From assembly GCA_001874155.1 (NCBI GenBank), contig MPDB01000001.1, positions 310,001 to 374,000 on the forward strand: 64,000 bases of DNA, in the 5' to 3' direction. Shown here one piece after another: positions 52,166 to 61,471 of the stretch. The stretch is from Vibrio sp. MedPE-SWchi. GTDB taxonomy: Bacteria > Pseudomonadota > Gammaproteobacteria > Enterobacterales > Vibrionaceae. The notes below the pieces were generated by a model. The model had not been told where the DNA came from and searched no databases. It saw nothing but the letters and a program-made list of their open reading frames with translations. Position 1 is the stretch's first letter; every line of letters begins with the position of its first letter. The position numbers were made by a program, and so were the translations under genes.

Positions 52166-53449
52166 TTAAAGCAAATTCGGTAAAAACATGACCAAACTTT
52201 CCGAGAAAGTCAGCAGCATTAATACCGTTAATAGCGCAAGCAACAGCGGCGCTACTTCTCTTACAAAATCAACCATACGCACCTTTAAAATGGAACATAC
52301 GGTGAACATCATCGAACCAAATGGCGGTGTTACCCCACCTATCATGATATTAACGATGACAATAATGCCGAAGTGAACAGGGTTTACCCCTAAGTTCAAC
52401 ACAGCAGGGAGCAGTAACGGCGTCAAAATGATCATGGCCGCGCCCCCTTCAATAAACATCCCCACCACAAGCAGCAATACATTGATAAGCAGCAACAGCA
52501 CCAACTTGTTGTCGGTTAACTCGATAAGCGCCGCCGCGACATTGTGCGGGATCTGCTCTAGGGTCATGTAGTAGCCAAACACCATCGCGCCAATGATGAT
52601 GAACATTACGCTACTGGTTCCTTGTACTGTCTCTCTCATAATCAGAGGAATATGCTTAAAGCCGAGCTGGCGATAAACAAATGCGCCAATAATGACACAC
52701 AGCAGCACCGCAATTGCCCCAGCTTCTGTTGGCGTGAACAAACCAAAGCGCATGCCCAATATGATGCCAAAGGGAATCAACAAAGCGGGGATCGCTTTCA
52801 TAAAGTAGTGGAAACGCTCTTTTGCAGAAGCAGGCTCTGATCGAGACGGTTTGTATTTTCGTTTACGCGCGATAAACGCAATGGTCACCATCAATGACAA
52901 CGCCATCAAAAACGCAGGAACATACCCAGCAATGAACATTTGATGGACAGAAACATTTGCCAGTAGCGCGAAAATGATGAGATTAATACCAGGCGGAATG
53001 ACCGGGCTGATACTGGAAGAAGCGGCGGTCACTGCCGCAGTAAACGGGAGATCATACCCACGCTTGGTCATCTCAGGCGCCAAAATCTTCGACTGCATCG
53101 CCGCATCAGCATTAGCTGAACCTGAAATACCGCCCATCAAGGTACTTAACGCGACGTTAACCTGCGCTAATCCCCCGGTTTTATGGCCAATCATCGAATC
53201 GGCAAAAGCAAGGAGACTTCGACTGATCCCCGCATAATTCATGACCGACCCCACCATAATAAAGAACGGGATCGCTAATAGCGGGAATGACTCAGCCGAG
53301 CTAATGAAACGCTGCATCACCAAGCTGACCGGAATCGAGTCGTTAAGAAAAAGGAAATACACCATTGAAGATGCAATCAAAGAGAACGCAATGGGTACAT
53401 TGAGCAAGAATAGTACAAAAAGAATAATGATCGGCAGATAGCTTTCCAT
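52166..53449 (-). CDS. TRAP transporter large permease (DctM)
   Basis: About 427 residues, some twelve membrane helices. Family signatures: FPLLAIPFFIMVGSVMNYAG, SALMGGISGSANADAA-type string TLMGGISGSANADAAMQSK, SSSISPVIPPGINLII, and VNIMIGGVTPPFGSMMF. It is the proton- or sodium-coupled core of a TRAP importer for organic acids. Start at the ATG following a TTG at 53452. Immediately downstream of the DctQ gene. Confidence 0.94.
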   Translation of the reverse strand: MESYLPIIILFVLFLLNVPIAFSLIASSMVYFLFLNDSIPVSLVMQRFISSAESFPLLAIPFFIMVGSVMNYAGISRSLLAFADSMIGHKTGGLAQVNVALSTLMGGISGSANADAAMQSKILAPEMTKRGYDLPFTAAVTAASSSISPVIPPGINLIIFALLANVSVHQMFIAGYVPAFLMALSLMVTIAFIARKRKYKPSRSEPASAKERFHYFMKAIPALLIPFGIILGMRFGLFTPTEAGAIAVLLCVIIGAFVYRQLGFKHIPLIMRETVQGTSSVMFIIIGAMVFGYYMTLEQIPHNVAAALIELTDNKLVLLLLINVLLLVVGMFIEGGAAMIILTPLLLPAVLNLGVNPVHFGIIVIVNIMIGGVTPPFGSMMFTVCSILKVRMVDFVREVAPLLLALLTVLMLLTFSESLVMFLPNLL

Positions 53450-53458
53450 CAATAAAAC

Positions 53459-53944
53459 CTACTTATCTGAACGTCGAAGCTTATCGTCACTTTTGAGCAA
53501 AGCGACATCATCCACAATGAATTTCACTGTGTGGATAGCCATTAAAGAGAAACAAAGGAGCAATACACCGTTGATGTAGAAATAGGACATGCCCATCACT
53601 GGCGTCACTTTGTTTGAAAGCATGAGGTACTGATAGCTAAGCACCGACATTAGGATATTCAGAGCGAGTAGAAAAACCGATACACACAGCTTGAAGGGTG
53701 TTTTGGCCTTACTCGGTAACATGGCGACAATTACATCGACGCCCATGTGCAGCTTGTGTTTGTAGCAAGAGCTAATACCTAAATATACTGCCCATAGAAA
53801 GCAGATGACGGAGAGTTCTTCACTCCAGGGGACGACAAATCCAAACCCATAGCGCAGAATCACGTTGACGATCACCACAAGTATGGTGATTGAAATCGCA
53901 ATTGATGCCAGAATTTCTTCAATATTTCTTAGTAAAAACAACAA
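53459..53944 (-). CDS. TRAP transporter small permease (DctQ)
   Basis: 161 residues with four membrane helices. Typical string FVVPWSEELSVICFLWAVYLGISSCYKHKLHMGVDVIV near 34-71. Partner of the DctM subunit. Start is TTG (tandem TTG codons) preceded by GGAGAAGG; no better ATG was found. Spaced about 100 bases from the dctP-like gene upstream. Confidence 0.92.
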   Translation of the reverse strand: MLFLLRNIEEILASIAISITILVVIVNVILRYGFGFVVPWSEELSVICFLWAVYLGISSCYKHKLHMGVDVIVAMLPSKAKTPFKLCVSVFLLALNILMSVLSYQYLMLSNKVTPVMGMSYFYINGVLLLCFSLMAIHTVKFIVDDVALLKSDDKLRRSDK

Positions 53945-54047
53945 CCTTCTCCAACGAAAGCATTAATACAGGGTAGTTAAAACTGAACAATGCGGCCTGA
54001 GTTTATTCAGACCGCATAAGGTTATGAACCGAGTTTCTACAACTCAA

Positions 54048-55067
54048 TTATTGAGTAGCACGAATCTTCTCTAGCTCACCCATGATGGTTGCGTGAATGT
54101 CTGCGCTCCAAGCTGGGAATTGGTTGTACACGTCAGCCGTTAATTGATTAAACTCTTCAGAGTTCACTTCGTTAAACGTCACACCAAGCTCTTCCAGCTT
54201 TTCAGTGTATTCAGCATCAAGCTTAACCAATTCAGAGGTGTTTGATTTTGCACCCGCTTCTAACTCTTCATTAATAACCGCTTGCTGCTCTGGTGTGAAT
54301 TTGTCCCAAAGTGTAGGAGAGATGTAAATACCCACCGTACCTAGGAAGTGCTTCGTCAGAGACATGTTCTTCGCAACTTCATAAATCTTCGTTGAGTACA
54401 TCGTTAAAATAGAACCTTCAAGACCGTCAACCACGCCTTGTTGAACACCCGCATAGGTTTCAGGGAAAGGCAGAGAAGCTGGCGCCGCACCCATTGCTGA
54501 TAGTGTGCTGATGAACAATTGACTTTGAGGAACGCGAACACGCATGCCTTTCATGTCTTCTGAGTTCACGATCTCTTTGTTCGTGATCATGTGGCGGTAA
54601 CCAAACATGTAATCAGCATTCAAAACTTTAACGCCTTTCTCTTCCGCTTGAGCTTTTAGACCAGCAACGAAGTCAGTACGCATCATTGCAAGGTATTCAT
54701 CGTATGTGTTGTAAAGCATTGGGCCCGCTAGCGCAGCGAAATCAGGCACGTAATCCCCTAGGTACGTAAGATCTTCTACCGCAATCCAGTTCGCACCATT
54801 CACCACTTGCTCTAGGTTGTCTTTGTAGACGGGTAATTGACCCCCAGGGAACACTTTAATATTGACTGACCCATCAGTACGTTCACGGATTTTGTCGGTC
54901 ACTTTGATGAGCTCTTGAGTCAGCAGTTCGTTTTGAGTGAACACTAGACTCATGTTGATGTTAATTGGCTCGACCTTCGCGGCAGATTCAGCGTCAGACT
55001 GCTCTGCTTGACCGCAGCCAACCAGCAGCGCTGCTGCCGTAATAACCGTACCTATTAGCTTTTTCAT
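54048..55067 (-). CDS. TRAP transporter solute-binding lipoprotein (DctP)
   Basis: 339 residues, lipobox LLVGC near 14-18, so anchored in the membrane rather than free in the periplasm. DctP fold: INMSLVFTQNELLTQELIKV at the start, GMRVRVPQSQLFISTLSAMGAAP (about 174-196) with the conserved carboxylate-binding Arg, and PETYAGVQQGVVDGLEGSI. The substrate is therefore probably an organic acid or phosphorylated acid; the exact compound is unknown. AAGGTG before the ATG. Divergent from a glycerophosphodiesterase gene. Confidence 0.93.
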   Translation of the reverse strand: MKKLIGTVITAAALLVGCGQAEQSDAESAAKVEPININMSLVFTQNELLTQELIKVTDKIRERTDGSVNIKVFPGGQLPVYKDNLEQVVNGANWIAVEDLTYLGDYVPDFAALAGPMLYNTYDEYLAMMRTDFVAGLKAQAEEKGVKVLNADYMFGYRHMITNKEIVNSEDMKGMRVRVPQSQLFISTLSAMGAAPASLPFPETYAGVQQGVVDGLEGSILTMYSTKIYEVAKNMSLTKHFLGTVGIYISPTLWDKFTPEQQAVINEELEAGAKSNTSELVKLDAEYTEKLEELGVTFNEVNSEEFNQLTADVYNQFPAWSADIHATIMGELEKIRATQ

Positions 55068-55363
55068 TTCTCGTCACCTTATAATGGCTATTTCTTGTTT
55101 GAATAGAGTGTGTGGTATTAAGTTGTGTAGAGTATGCAAAGTAATTATTACATTCATATGAACATTTTTACTGTCAATTTGAACATTAAGCCATTTTTAG
55201 TAATGAGAGTGAGAATCAGCTCCCACTATTAACCAAAACATATTCAGGATATGTATTGCATGGACTATCGTCTCATTTCATATACAGGGTCGCATTATCA
55301 TAAAATTGTAATAAACCCGATATATTGTCACCCTAATTTTCAAATGAACATTTAGAGAAAAGT
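55068..55363. promoter_or_regulatory. divergent promoter region with TGAACATT repeats
   Basis: Three copies of TGAACATT: 55159-55166, 55180-55187 and 55345-55352, all on the plus strand. The first two are 21 bp apart, two helical turns; the third lies 11 bases before the phosphodiesterase start. DeoR-family repressors commonly bind such repeated elements, and a DeoR gene is in the adjacent operon. One site set could control both directions. Confidence 0.6.
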
Positions 55364-56068
55364 ATGATCACTGGACATCGCGGTGCCGCAACACTTGCAC
55401 CAGAAAATACATTAGCCAGCATTGAAGCGGCAGCAAAGGCAGGCGCTAGCTGGGTTGAGATTGACACTCAATTGAGCGCCGATAATGTACCTGTTGTTTT
55501 CCACGATAAAACGGTCAACCGCTGCACCAATGGCAAAGGCAAAATCTCAGACTTAGATCTTGCCACACTCAAATCACTCGATGCGGGAAGCTGGTTTAGC
55601 GAAGAATTCATTGGCGAGGCGATTCCAACGTTAGAAGAAGCACTCGACAAATGCGTCGAACTCGGTGTCACGCTCAATCTAGAGCTAAAAACGTACGACG
55701 ATAAAACCATCACCGACCTTGTGGAACAGGTCGTCGCATTAATCAAACGTAAGCGCTACCCTACTGAAAAGCTGTTATTTTCAAGCTTCAGTAAAGACGC
55801 GCTCTTGGTTTGCCAAACGATCATGCCAGAAGTGAAACGCGGCTTTATTTGTGAGGTGTGGAACGATGCAAGCTTAGACTCTATCGCATCGTTGGATTGC
55901 TTTAGTGTTCATATCGATCATCAGATACTGGATGCTTCAGTTGCTAAACAGATCAAGAGTGCGGGTTATACTCTAAAAATATGGACGCTAAACGCGCCTG
56001 AAAAAGCGGAAAATTTCCGCCAACTTGGTGTCGATTACATCATCACGGACATGCCGGACAAATTTTAA
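55364..56068 (+). CDS. cytoplasmic glycerophosphodiester phosphodiesterase
   Basis: 234 residues, GDPD fold without a signal peptide, so UgpQ-like and cytoplasmic. His5 and Arg6 (GHRGAA), Glu14, Glu32 and Asp34 (WVEIDTQLS), His47 (VFHDKTVNR) and NLELKT are the catalytic and metal positions. It cleaves glycerophosphodiesters to sn-glycerol 3-phosphate and an alcohol. It pairs with a DeoR gene 10 bases downstream and is divergent from a TRAP importer. Confidence 0.93.
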   Translation: MITGHRGAATLAPENTLASIEAAAKAGASWVEIDTQLSADNVPVVFHDKTVNRCTNGKGKISDLDLATLKSLDAGSWFSEEFIGEAIPTLEEALDKCVELGVTLNLELKTYDDKTITDLVEQVVALIKRKRYPTEKLLFSSFSKDALLVCQTIMPEVKRGFICEVWNDASLDSIASLDCFSVHIDHQILDASVAKQIKSAGYTLKIWTLNAPEKAENFRQLGVDYIITDMPDKF

Positions 56069-56078
56069 AGAGCCCTCA

Positions 56079-56828
56079 ATGGAATTGAATGACCGTCAAA
56101 AGAAAATACTCTCTACGCTGAAAGCGAATCAAGACGTACAGATCGATCATTTAGCTGAATTGTTTTCGGTAACAACACAGACCATTCGCCGCGATGTGAA
56201 CCATTTGTGTGAGCAAGGGTTGGCTCGCCGAGTGCATGGTGGGGTGAGTTTACCTGCCACACTCACCAACACCAGTTACCGCTTTCGTTCTGAAGTAGAA
56301 TCCGAGACCAAAGACGACATTGCCATCGCCGTGGCGAACGACATTCCAGACGGGTCGACAGTCATGATGGGGATTGGCACAACCGTCACACGCATTGCTC
56401 AGTATTTATTAACGAAATCGGCGTTGCGCGTCATTACCAACAACTTGCAAGTGGCAAAGATACTCGAAGCCAATCAACAGATTGAAGTGTACATGGCAGG
56501 TGGTTTACTAAGGCGTGAGCACCAAGACTTGGTTGGCAACAGTGTTTTAAACTTTTTTGCCGGCTTTGAAGCCGATATTGGCATCTGTGGTTGTGGTTCG
56601 GTTACCGACAGCCATTACGCAATGGAACACGAACAACTCGAAGCTGATCTTTCACAGTCTATCATTCGCAACAGCCGACAAAGCTGGCTTGTGGCTGACG
56701 CGAGTAAGTGGGGGCGATTTGCCGCGGTGAAAGTCGCTTCGTTGTCTGACTTTGAACGTATCTACACCAATAAAAATCAGCTACCCGAAGAATTTAGCAT
56801 CCAGTTTATTCAAGATCATGAGATGTAA
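56079..56828 (+). CDS. DeoR-family transcriptional regulator
   Basis: About 249 residues. Helix-turn-helix at about 4-55 (RQKKILSTLKANQDVQIDHL, VTTQTIRRDVNHLCEQGLARRVHGGVSLP) and a DeoR sugar-phosphate-binding domain with IPDGSTVMMGIGTTVTRIAQ, VYMAGGLLRREHQDLVG and DIGICGCGSVT. ATG at 56079 (MELNDRQKK) is family-like; a longer frame from 56025 overlaps the previous gene. It senses a phosphorylated intermediate and represses the neighbouring operons, probably through the TGAACATT repeats. Confidence 0.92.
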   Translation: MELNDRQKKILSTLKANQDVQIDHLAELFSVTTQTIRRDVNHLCEQGLARRVHGGVSLPATLTNTSYRFRSEVESETKDDIAIAVANDIPDGSTVMMGIGTTVTRIAQYLLTKSALRVITNNLQVAKILEANQQIEVYMAGGLLRREHQDLVGNSVLNFFAGFEADIGICGCGSVTDSHYAMEHEQLEADLSQSIIRNSRQSWLVADASKWGRFAAVKVASLSDFERIYTNKNQLPEEFSIQFIQDHEM

Positions 56829-57000
56829 CCTTGTTTAAACTGGGCCATCGTTCGATTTAAGCCATTGGTCAGTTTAAGCATTGATCAAATGAAACACGCA
56901 CCCCTTACACGAGATGAATATGGGGCTGTTTTCGTTAAGACTTGATTTAAGACGCTTTACCTAAAATTAAGGCGCTTCACCTAGAACAAAAGTGTTCTGG

Positions 57001-57648
57001 TTATTCCGCATCGGGCTGATTTTCGGGCGCAGCGGCTATGAACGCAGGGTGTTGGTTTAGGTTCTCAACAATACGTTGTATTACTGGGTAAGGGTCTAAA
57101 TCGACACCAAAACGCTTGGCATTATAGAGCTGCGGTACAAGGCACACATCGACAAGTGTTATCACCTCCCCCACGCAATACATACCGCTGACGGTTTCAA
57201 GCTTCTTCTCTAAAGCGGAAAATCCAACTTCCATCCAATGCTTTGTCCAATCCAGTCTTTGGTTCTCATTGGCATCCAGATTTTTCGACAAATATTGCAT
57301 CACCCTGAGATTATTGATGGGGTGAACATCAATCGCGATATCTTGCGCGAGCGACTTCACCAAGTATCGTACTTTGCCGTCGGTTGGGGTAATCGCGACC
57401 TCGGGGTATTGCTCGTCAAGATAATCGATGATTGCGAGCGACTGATTCAGCTGCACATCCCCATCAACCAACACGGGAACTAGCTCACTCGGGTTCAAAC
57501 TATTGAACGGCGCATCATGCTGCTCTCCCCCCTTTTTCACTAAGTGAACCGAGCAATTCTGGTAGTCAATATCCTTCAAATTAAGCGCAATTCTCACTCG
57601 ATACGCAGCGGAAGAGCGCCAATAGCCATAAAGCGTCATTTTCGACAT
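57001..57648 (-). CDS. maiA: maleylacetoacetate isomerase (GST zeta)
   Basis: 215 residues. Converts maleylacetoacetate to fumarylacetoacetate with glutathione. N-terminal thioredoxin-like domain with YWRSSAAYRVRIALNLK (the SSxxxR glutathione-activating motif at about 12-17) and LNPSELVPVLVDGD. The all-helical C-terminal domain has VGEVITLVDVCLVPQLYNAKRF. Last gene of the tyrosine-degradation operon, 14 bases after fahA. AGGTGGATAGG precedes the start. Confidence 0.94.
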   Translation of the reverse strand: MSKMTLYGYWRSSAAYRVRIALNLKDIDYQNCSVHLVKKGGEQHDAPFNSLNPSELVPVLVDGDVQLNQSLAIIDYLDEQYPEVAITPTDGKVRYLVKSLAQDIAIDVHPINNLRVMQYLSKNLDANENQRLDWTKHWMEVGFSALEKKLETVSGMYCVGEVITLVDVCLVPQLYNAKRFGVDLDPYPVIQRIVENLNQHPAFIAAAPENQPDAE

Positions 57649-57662
57649 ACCTATCCACCTAG

Positions 57663-58688
57663 CTAATCATCACTGAACAAATATCGGACAACTTGCTGGT
57701 CAATGGAACCAAATAGACTCTGCCCTGCGTTGTTGAACATTTCCATTTTAATGGTATCGCCAAAGCGCATAAAGGCCGTGCTTGGCTGACCGTCCCGAAT
57801 GGTTTCAATCATTCGAACTTCCGCAATGCACGAGTAGCCAACCCCGCCTTCTGAAATCGCCGTACCAAAATCCGTCCCTTGCTTATTCGAGACCGTCCCT
57901 GAGCCTATGATCGCGCCCGCCGATAACGGCCTCGTCTTCGCAGCGTGGATCACTAGCTCAGCAAAATCGAAGGTCATATCGACCCCTGCATTTGGACACC
58001 CAAACAATGAACCGTTGTAGGTCGATTGCAGTGGCAGGTGCACCTTGTTGTTTTGCCAAGACTCACCCAATTCATCTGGCGTGATGGCGACGGGGGAAAA
58101 GACAGACGAAGGCTTTGATTGGAAAAAGCCAAACCCTTTGCCCAGTTCTCCAGGGATTAAACCACGCAATGACACATCATTAACCAGCATCAACAGCTGA
58201 ATTGAATTCGCCGCGCAGTCATAATCGCAGCCCATCGGAACATCACTTGTGATAACGGCCACTTCTCCTTCAAAATCGATCCCCCACTCTTCACTGCCGA
58301 TTGGGATGACGTCTTTGGGACCAATAAAGGCGTCTGATCCTCCCTGATACATCAGCGGATCGGTCCAAAAGCTCGGCGGCATCTCTGCCCCTCTCGCCTT
58401 GCGAACCAGTTCAACGTGATTAACGTACGCTGACCCATCTGCCCACTGAAAGGCGCGCGGCAATGGTGATTCGCACTCGGCTTGTTCAAAAGCGCGCTCA
58501 CCCGTCACTACGCCCATATTCAATGCCAAATAGACCTCTTCCAGGCGAGGTTTGAGTTGCTGCCATTCATCTAACGCGTGCTGCATTGTTAACGCGATAT
58601 CCCCAACCGAGACACACTTAGCCAGATCTCGACTAACCACCACGAGCTCACCATCTCTCGTTGCGTTTTTAAGCGTTGCTAACTTCAT
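57663..58688 (-). CDS. fahA: fumarylacetoacetate hydrolase
   Basis: 341 residues, FAH family. Final step of tyrosine degradation, yielding fumarate and acetoacetate. N-terminal domain then the metal-binding fold: IDFEGEVAVI near 149-158, LVNDVSLRGL, KPSSVFSPVAITPDELG and GAIIGSGTVSNKQGTDFGTAISEGG. Length and arrangement match bacterial two-domain FAH enzymes. Between hmgA and maiA. Confidence 0.93.
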   Translation of the reverse strand: MKLATLKNATRDGELVVVSRDLAKCVSVGDIALTMQHALDEWQQLKPRLEEVYLALNMGVVTGERAFEQAECESPLPRAFQWADGSAYVNHVELVRKARGAEMPPSFWTDPLMYQGGSDAFIGPKDVIPIGSEEWGIDFEGEVAVITSDVPMGCDYDCAANSIQLLMLVNDVSLRGLIPGELGKGFGFFQSKPSSVFSPVAITPDELGESWQNNKVHLPLQSTYNGSLFGCPNAGVDMTFDFAELVIHAAKTRPLSAGAIIGSGTVSNKQGTDFGTAISEGGVGYSCIAEVRMIETIRDGQPSTAFMRFGDTIKMEMFNNAGQSLFGSIDQQVVRYLFSDD

Positions 58689-58724
58689 AACATTCCCTTT
58701 AATTACTCGTGTTCCTTGGCGCTT

Positions 58725-58751
58725 TCTCTAAAGAATAGAGCCCTTTAGAGA
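58725..58751 (-). repeat. intercistronic hairpin hmgA-fahA
   Basis: Perfect 8-bp inverted repeat TCTCTAAA / TTTAGAGA with an 11-base loop in the 75-base gap between hmgA and fahA. It has no T-tract and may modulate the downstream part of the operon mRNA. Confidence 0.5.
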
Positions 58752-58763
58752 GAACACGGATGA

Positions 58764-59891
58764 CTATGGCTTCCAGCTGTACACATACTCTTTATTTTCA
58801 ACCTGTTGCGCTTCTTCAGAAAAACTAAGCGCATGCCGAGTATCAATCATCACTGCCACTTCATCAGTGAATGTCTTTTTGTGCTCTCGCCCAGCTTGAA
58901 ACGCTTTCGGGTGAGGGCCATGCGTAAACCCAGCTGGATGAAAGGTCACCATGCCCGCTTCGATGTTATCTCGGCTAAAGAAATCGCCTGCGTGATAAAA
59001 CAGCACCTCATCATAATCATCGTTGTTGTGGTAAAACGGCACTTTCAGTGCGCCAGGGTCACTCTCGATAGGCCTTGGCACGAACGTACATACAACAAAC
59101 CCTGCACCGACAAACGTGGTGTGCGCGGAAGGTGGTAGGTGATAACGGTGCGACATCAACGGGCGAATGTCTCTCCAATTAAGTTTCACAACTGAGAGAT
59201 CGCCATGCCAACCAATCGCATCCAATGGGTTAAATGGATAAGTGATCACGCTGACCTGATCATGACGTTTCATTTGAACCTGAGTCGATTCCTCTGAATA
59301 TTGTGCTTTAAAGGCATCGTTGATAGAGGGGATGTCTAACACGGCAGGATCAAACACGGCGTGATTGCCCACCAGCCCTTTTTCTGGCAATGAGTAAGCG
59401 GAACCTGTGTTTTCAATCAGTAGAATGAACATCTCCCCTTTTGGCTCAAGCCTCCAATTGGTTGAGCGAGGAATCATGACGTAATCCCCCTCACTCACGG
59501 CAAGATGCCCATAATCGCAAAAAAGATCGGCTTCCCCTTGATGTATGAACAGCAGTTCATCGCCATCTGCGTTGCGCACCAAGAAATCCATGTTTTCGCT
59601 CAGTGTCCAAACACGGATTTTGCAATCAGCATTGTGCAATAAATTGGGCACCGACCACGGTGATATTTTCGCCGCATGTTCAACCAAATTAAAATTGAAT
59701 GCCCTTGGGCGAAGCTCGCCTTCCCACTCACTCCAACCCGTAGGGGCATGCTGATGATGAAAATGCGCAGCGGGGCCAAAGAAGCCTTCGCGCCCTGCTT
59801 CTCTTTCATAGATGGCTTCTTCAGGGAAATCTGCGTGCGCTTGTTTTGAGCACACGCCTTCCCGATGCGGATAGGTGATCCACTTATGCAT
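58764..59891 (-). CDS. hmgA: homogentisate 1,2-dioxygenase
   Basis: 375 residues from ATG at 59891, which overlaps the hppD stop by 8 bases; the longer frame to 60047 lies within hppD. Cupin-fold iron enzyme that opens homogentisate to maleylacetoacetate. Iron and active-site region near FYHNNDDYDEVLFYHAGDFFSR and GMVTFHPAGFTHGPHPKA (about 299-340). Earlier IHQGEADLFCDYGHLAVSEGDYVMIP is the second cupin strand set. Intact, so the strain should not accumulate pyomelanin through loss of this gene. Confidence 0.94.
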   Translation of the reverse strand: MHKWITYPHREGVCSKQAHADFPEEAIYEREAGREGFFGPAAHFHHQHAPTGWSEWEGELRPRAFNFNLVEHAAKISPWSVPNLLHNADCKIRVWTLSENMDFLVRNADGDELLFIHQGEADLFCDYGHLAVSEGDYVMIPRSTNWRLEPKGEMFILLIENTGSAYSLPEKGLVGNHAVFDPAVLDIPSINDAFKAQYSEESTQVQMKRHDQVSVITYPFNPLDAIGWHGDLSVVKLNWRDIRPLMSHRYHLPPSAHTTFVGAGFVVCTFVPRPIESDPGALKVPFYHNNDDYDEVLFYHAGDFFSRDNIEAGMVTFHPAGFTHGPHPKAFQAGREHKKTFTDEVAVMIDTRHALSFSEEAQQVENKEYVYSWKP

Positions 59892-60957
59892 CGTGTAATA
59901 CCCCGCGACGAATTTGGTCTTCTTCAATCGATTCAAACAACGCTTTGAAGTTACCTTCCCCAAACCCTTCATTTCCTTTGCGCTGAATGATTTCAAAGAA
60001 CACTGGGCCAATAACGGTTTGAGTAAAGATCTGCAATAAAATGCCATCTTTCATAGGCGCACCGTCAATCAAGACTCTCAACTCTTTCAATAGCTCTAGG
60101 TCTTCTTGATGCCCTTCTACTCGATCGTTGACCTTTTCATAGTAGGTGTCTGGCGTTGGCATGAAATCCATACCGCGCTCGCGCAGCGTTTTTACCGTGT
60201 TATAAATGTCGTCAGTAGAGAGTGCGATGTGTTGAATGCCTTCGCCGTTATACTCGCGAATGAACTCTTCTATTTGCGATTTATCATCAGACGATTCGTT
60301 GATTGGAATGCGTATTTTCCCACACGGTGCGGTCATTGCACGGCTGACTAACCCCGTCAGTTTACCTTCAATATCGAAGTATCGAATTTCTCGAAAGTTG
60401 CCTATGCGCTCGTAAAACCCAGACCAAACATCCATATGCCCTTGTTTTACATTGTGCGTAAGGTGGTCGATTTCATACAAGCCGACCTGCTTCTCATCCA
60501 CTCGCTGCTGGGCATCAGAGTAGAATTTAAAATCCACATCATAGATTGAGTTACTGCCATAACGATCCACGAAATAGAGCAAGCTCTCGCCTATTCCATA
60601 AATTGCCGGAATGCTTAATTCCATCGGACCAATTTCTGTCACGTATTGTTTTCCGCCATTCTCTAGCGCATGGGACATCGCCTGTGCAGCATCTTGTACT
60701 CTAAATGCCATCCCACAAACGGAAGGGCCATGCACTTTAGAGAACGCTTCCGCCTGACTATGCGGCTGTGCATTCACGATGAAACTGATGTCTCCCTGAC
60801 GATACAACCACGCCTCTTTTGAGCGATGCTTTGCCACTTCAGCAAACCCCAATGAGCTAAACAACGCTTTCAGATCCTGTATCCCTTTCTCGTTCGCTGC
60901 GGTGTATTCAACAAACTCAAATCCATCCGTTCCCAGTGGGTTATACGATGTCGTCAT
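59884..60957 (-). CDS. hppD: 4-hydroxyphenylpyruvate dioxygenase
   Basis: 357 residues from ATG at 60957 (MTTSYNPLGTDGFEFVEY), preceded by AAGGAGCAAGGA; a longer frame to 60984 lacks such a site. Two VOC-type domains with iron ligands: His in YEIDHLTHNV (about 163), His in GIQHIALSTDDIY (about 241) and Glu in GPVFFEIIQRKGNEGFGEGNF (about 320). It converts hydroxyphenylpyruvate to homogentisate. First gene of hppD-hmgA-fahA-maiA. Confidence 0.95.
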   Translation of the reverse strand: MTTSYNPLGTDGFEFVEYTAANEKGIQDLKALFSSLGFAEVAKHRSKEAWLYRQGDISFIVNAQPHSQAEAFSKVHGPSVCGMAFRVQDAAQAMSHALENGGKQYVTEIGPMELSIPAIYGIGESLLYFVDRYGSNSIYDVDFKFYSDAQQRVDEKQVGLYEIDHLTHNVKQGHMDVWSGFYERIGNFREIRYFDIEGKLTGLVSRAMTAPCGKIRIPINESSDDKSQIEEFIREYNGEGIQHIALSTDDIYNTVKTLRERGMDFMPTPDTYYEKVNDRVEGHQEDLELLKELRVLIDGAPMKDGILLQIFTQTVIGPVFFEIIQRKGNEGFGEGNFKALFESIEEDQIRRGVLHDA

Positions 60958-61471
60958 TCCTTGCTCCTTCGCTAATTTCTGCATGGTTCGTTTCTTCTAT
61001 GCCTATCTCTCTTCGTGATAAAGGGAGTCGTCACGGTTGGCCAAAACCGTGGACTAGGCGCTTGTTTTAACTTTGCGTGAAGGGAACGAAAATGAGAAAT
61101 ATCTGAACAAAATACTGAAATGCCCAATACCGACACTTTAAATGTAATCAAAATGTTACAGTGTTTATTTTATCCATCACCGACTCTACAGCTCGAATAG
61201 AATAATTAAACAAAACTCAATAAAAACAACTTGTTAAAAAGTCAAAGAAACGCTTTATTGTTTCCACACTTACCTAAGAAACACTGTAACCTTTAGGTAA
61301 CCAAAACATTACAACGCAACAATTTGTTTACATTAAGGGTGTTTCAGCACAAATCTAAGATTGTTCAGCGCTCACTTTACAAACAGGTCGACAGTTTCTT
61401 GATTTACCTCAGTGTTATTTAACGTGCTTCAGAGATAAGGTATCCGCTCCTGTTCCTTGCGAGATAAAAAA
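60958..61471. promoter_or_regulatory. divergent promoter region with TyrR-like boxes
   Basis: 514 bases without a gene, AT-rich. TGTAAT-N6-GTTACA at 61143-61160 matches the TyrR strong-box pattern TGTAAA-N6-TTTACA at 10 of 12 positions. GGTAAC-N6-ATTACA at 61296-61313 matches 9 of 12. The two are 153 bp apart. TyrR-type control of tyrosine catabolism is plausible. No terminator or RNA gene seen. Confidence 0.6.
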
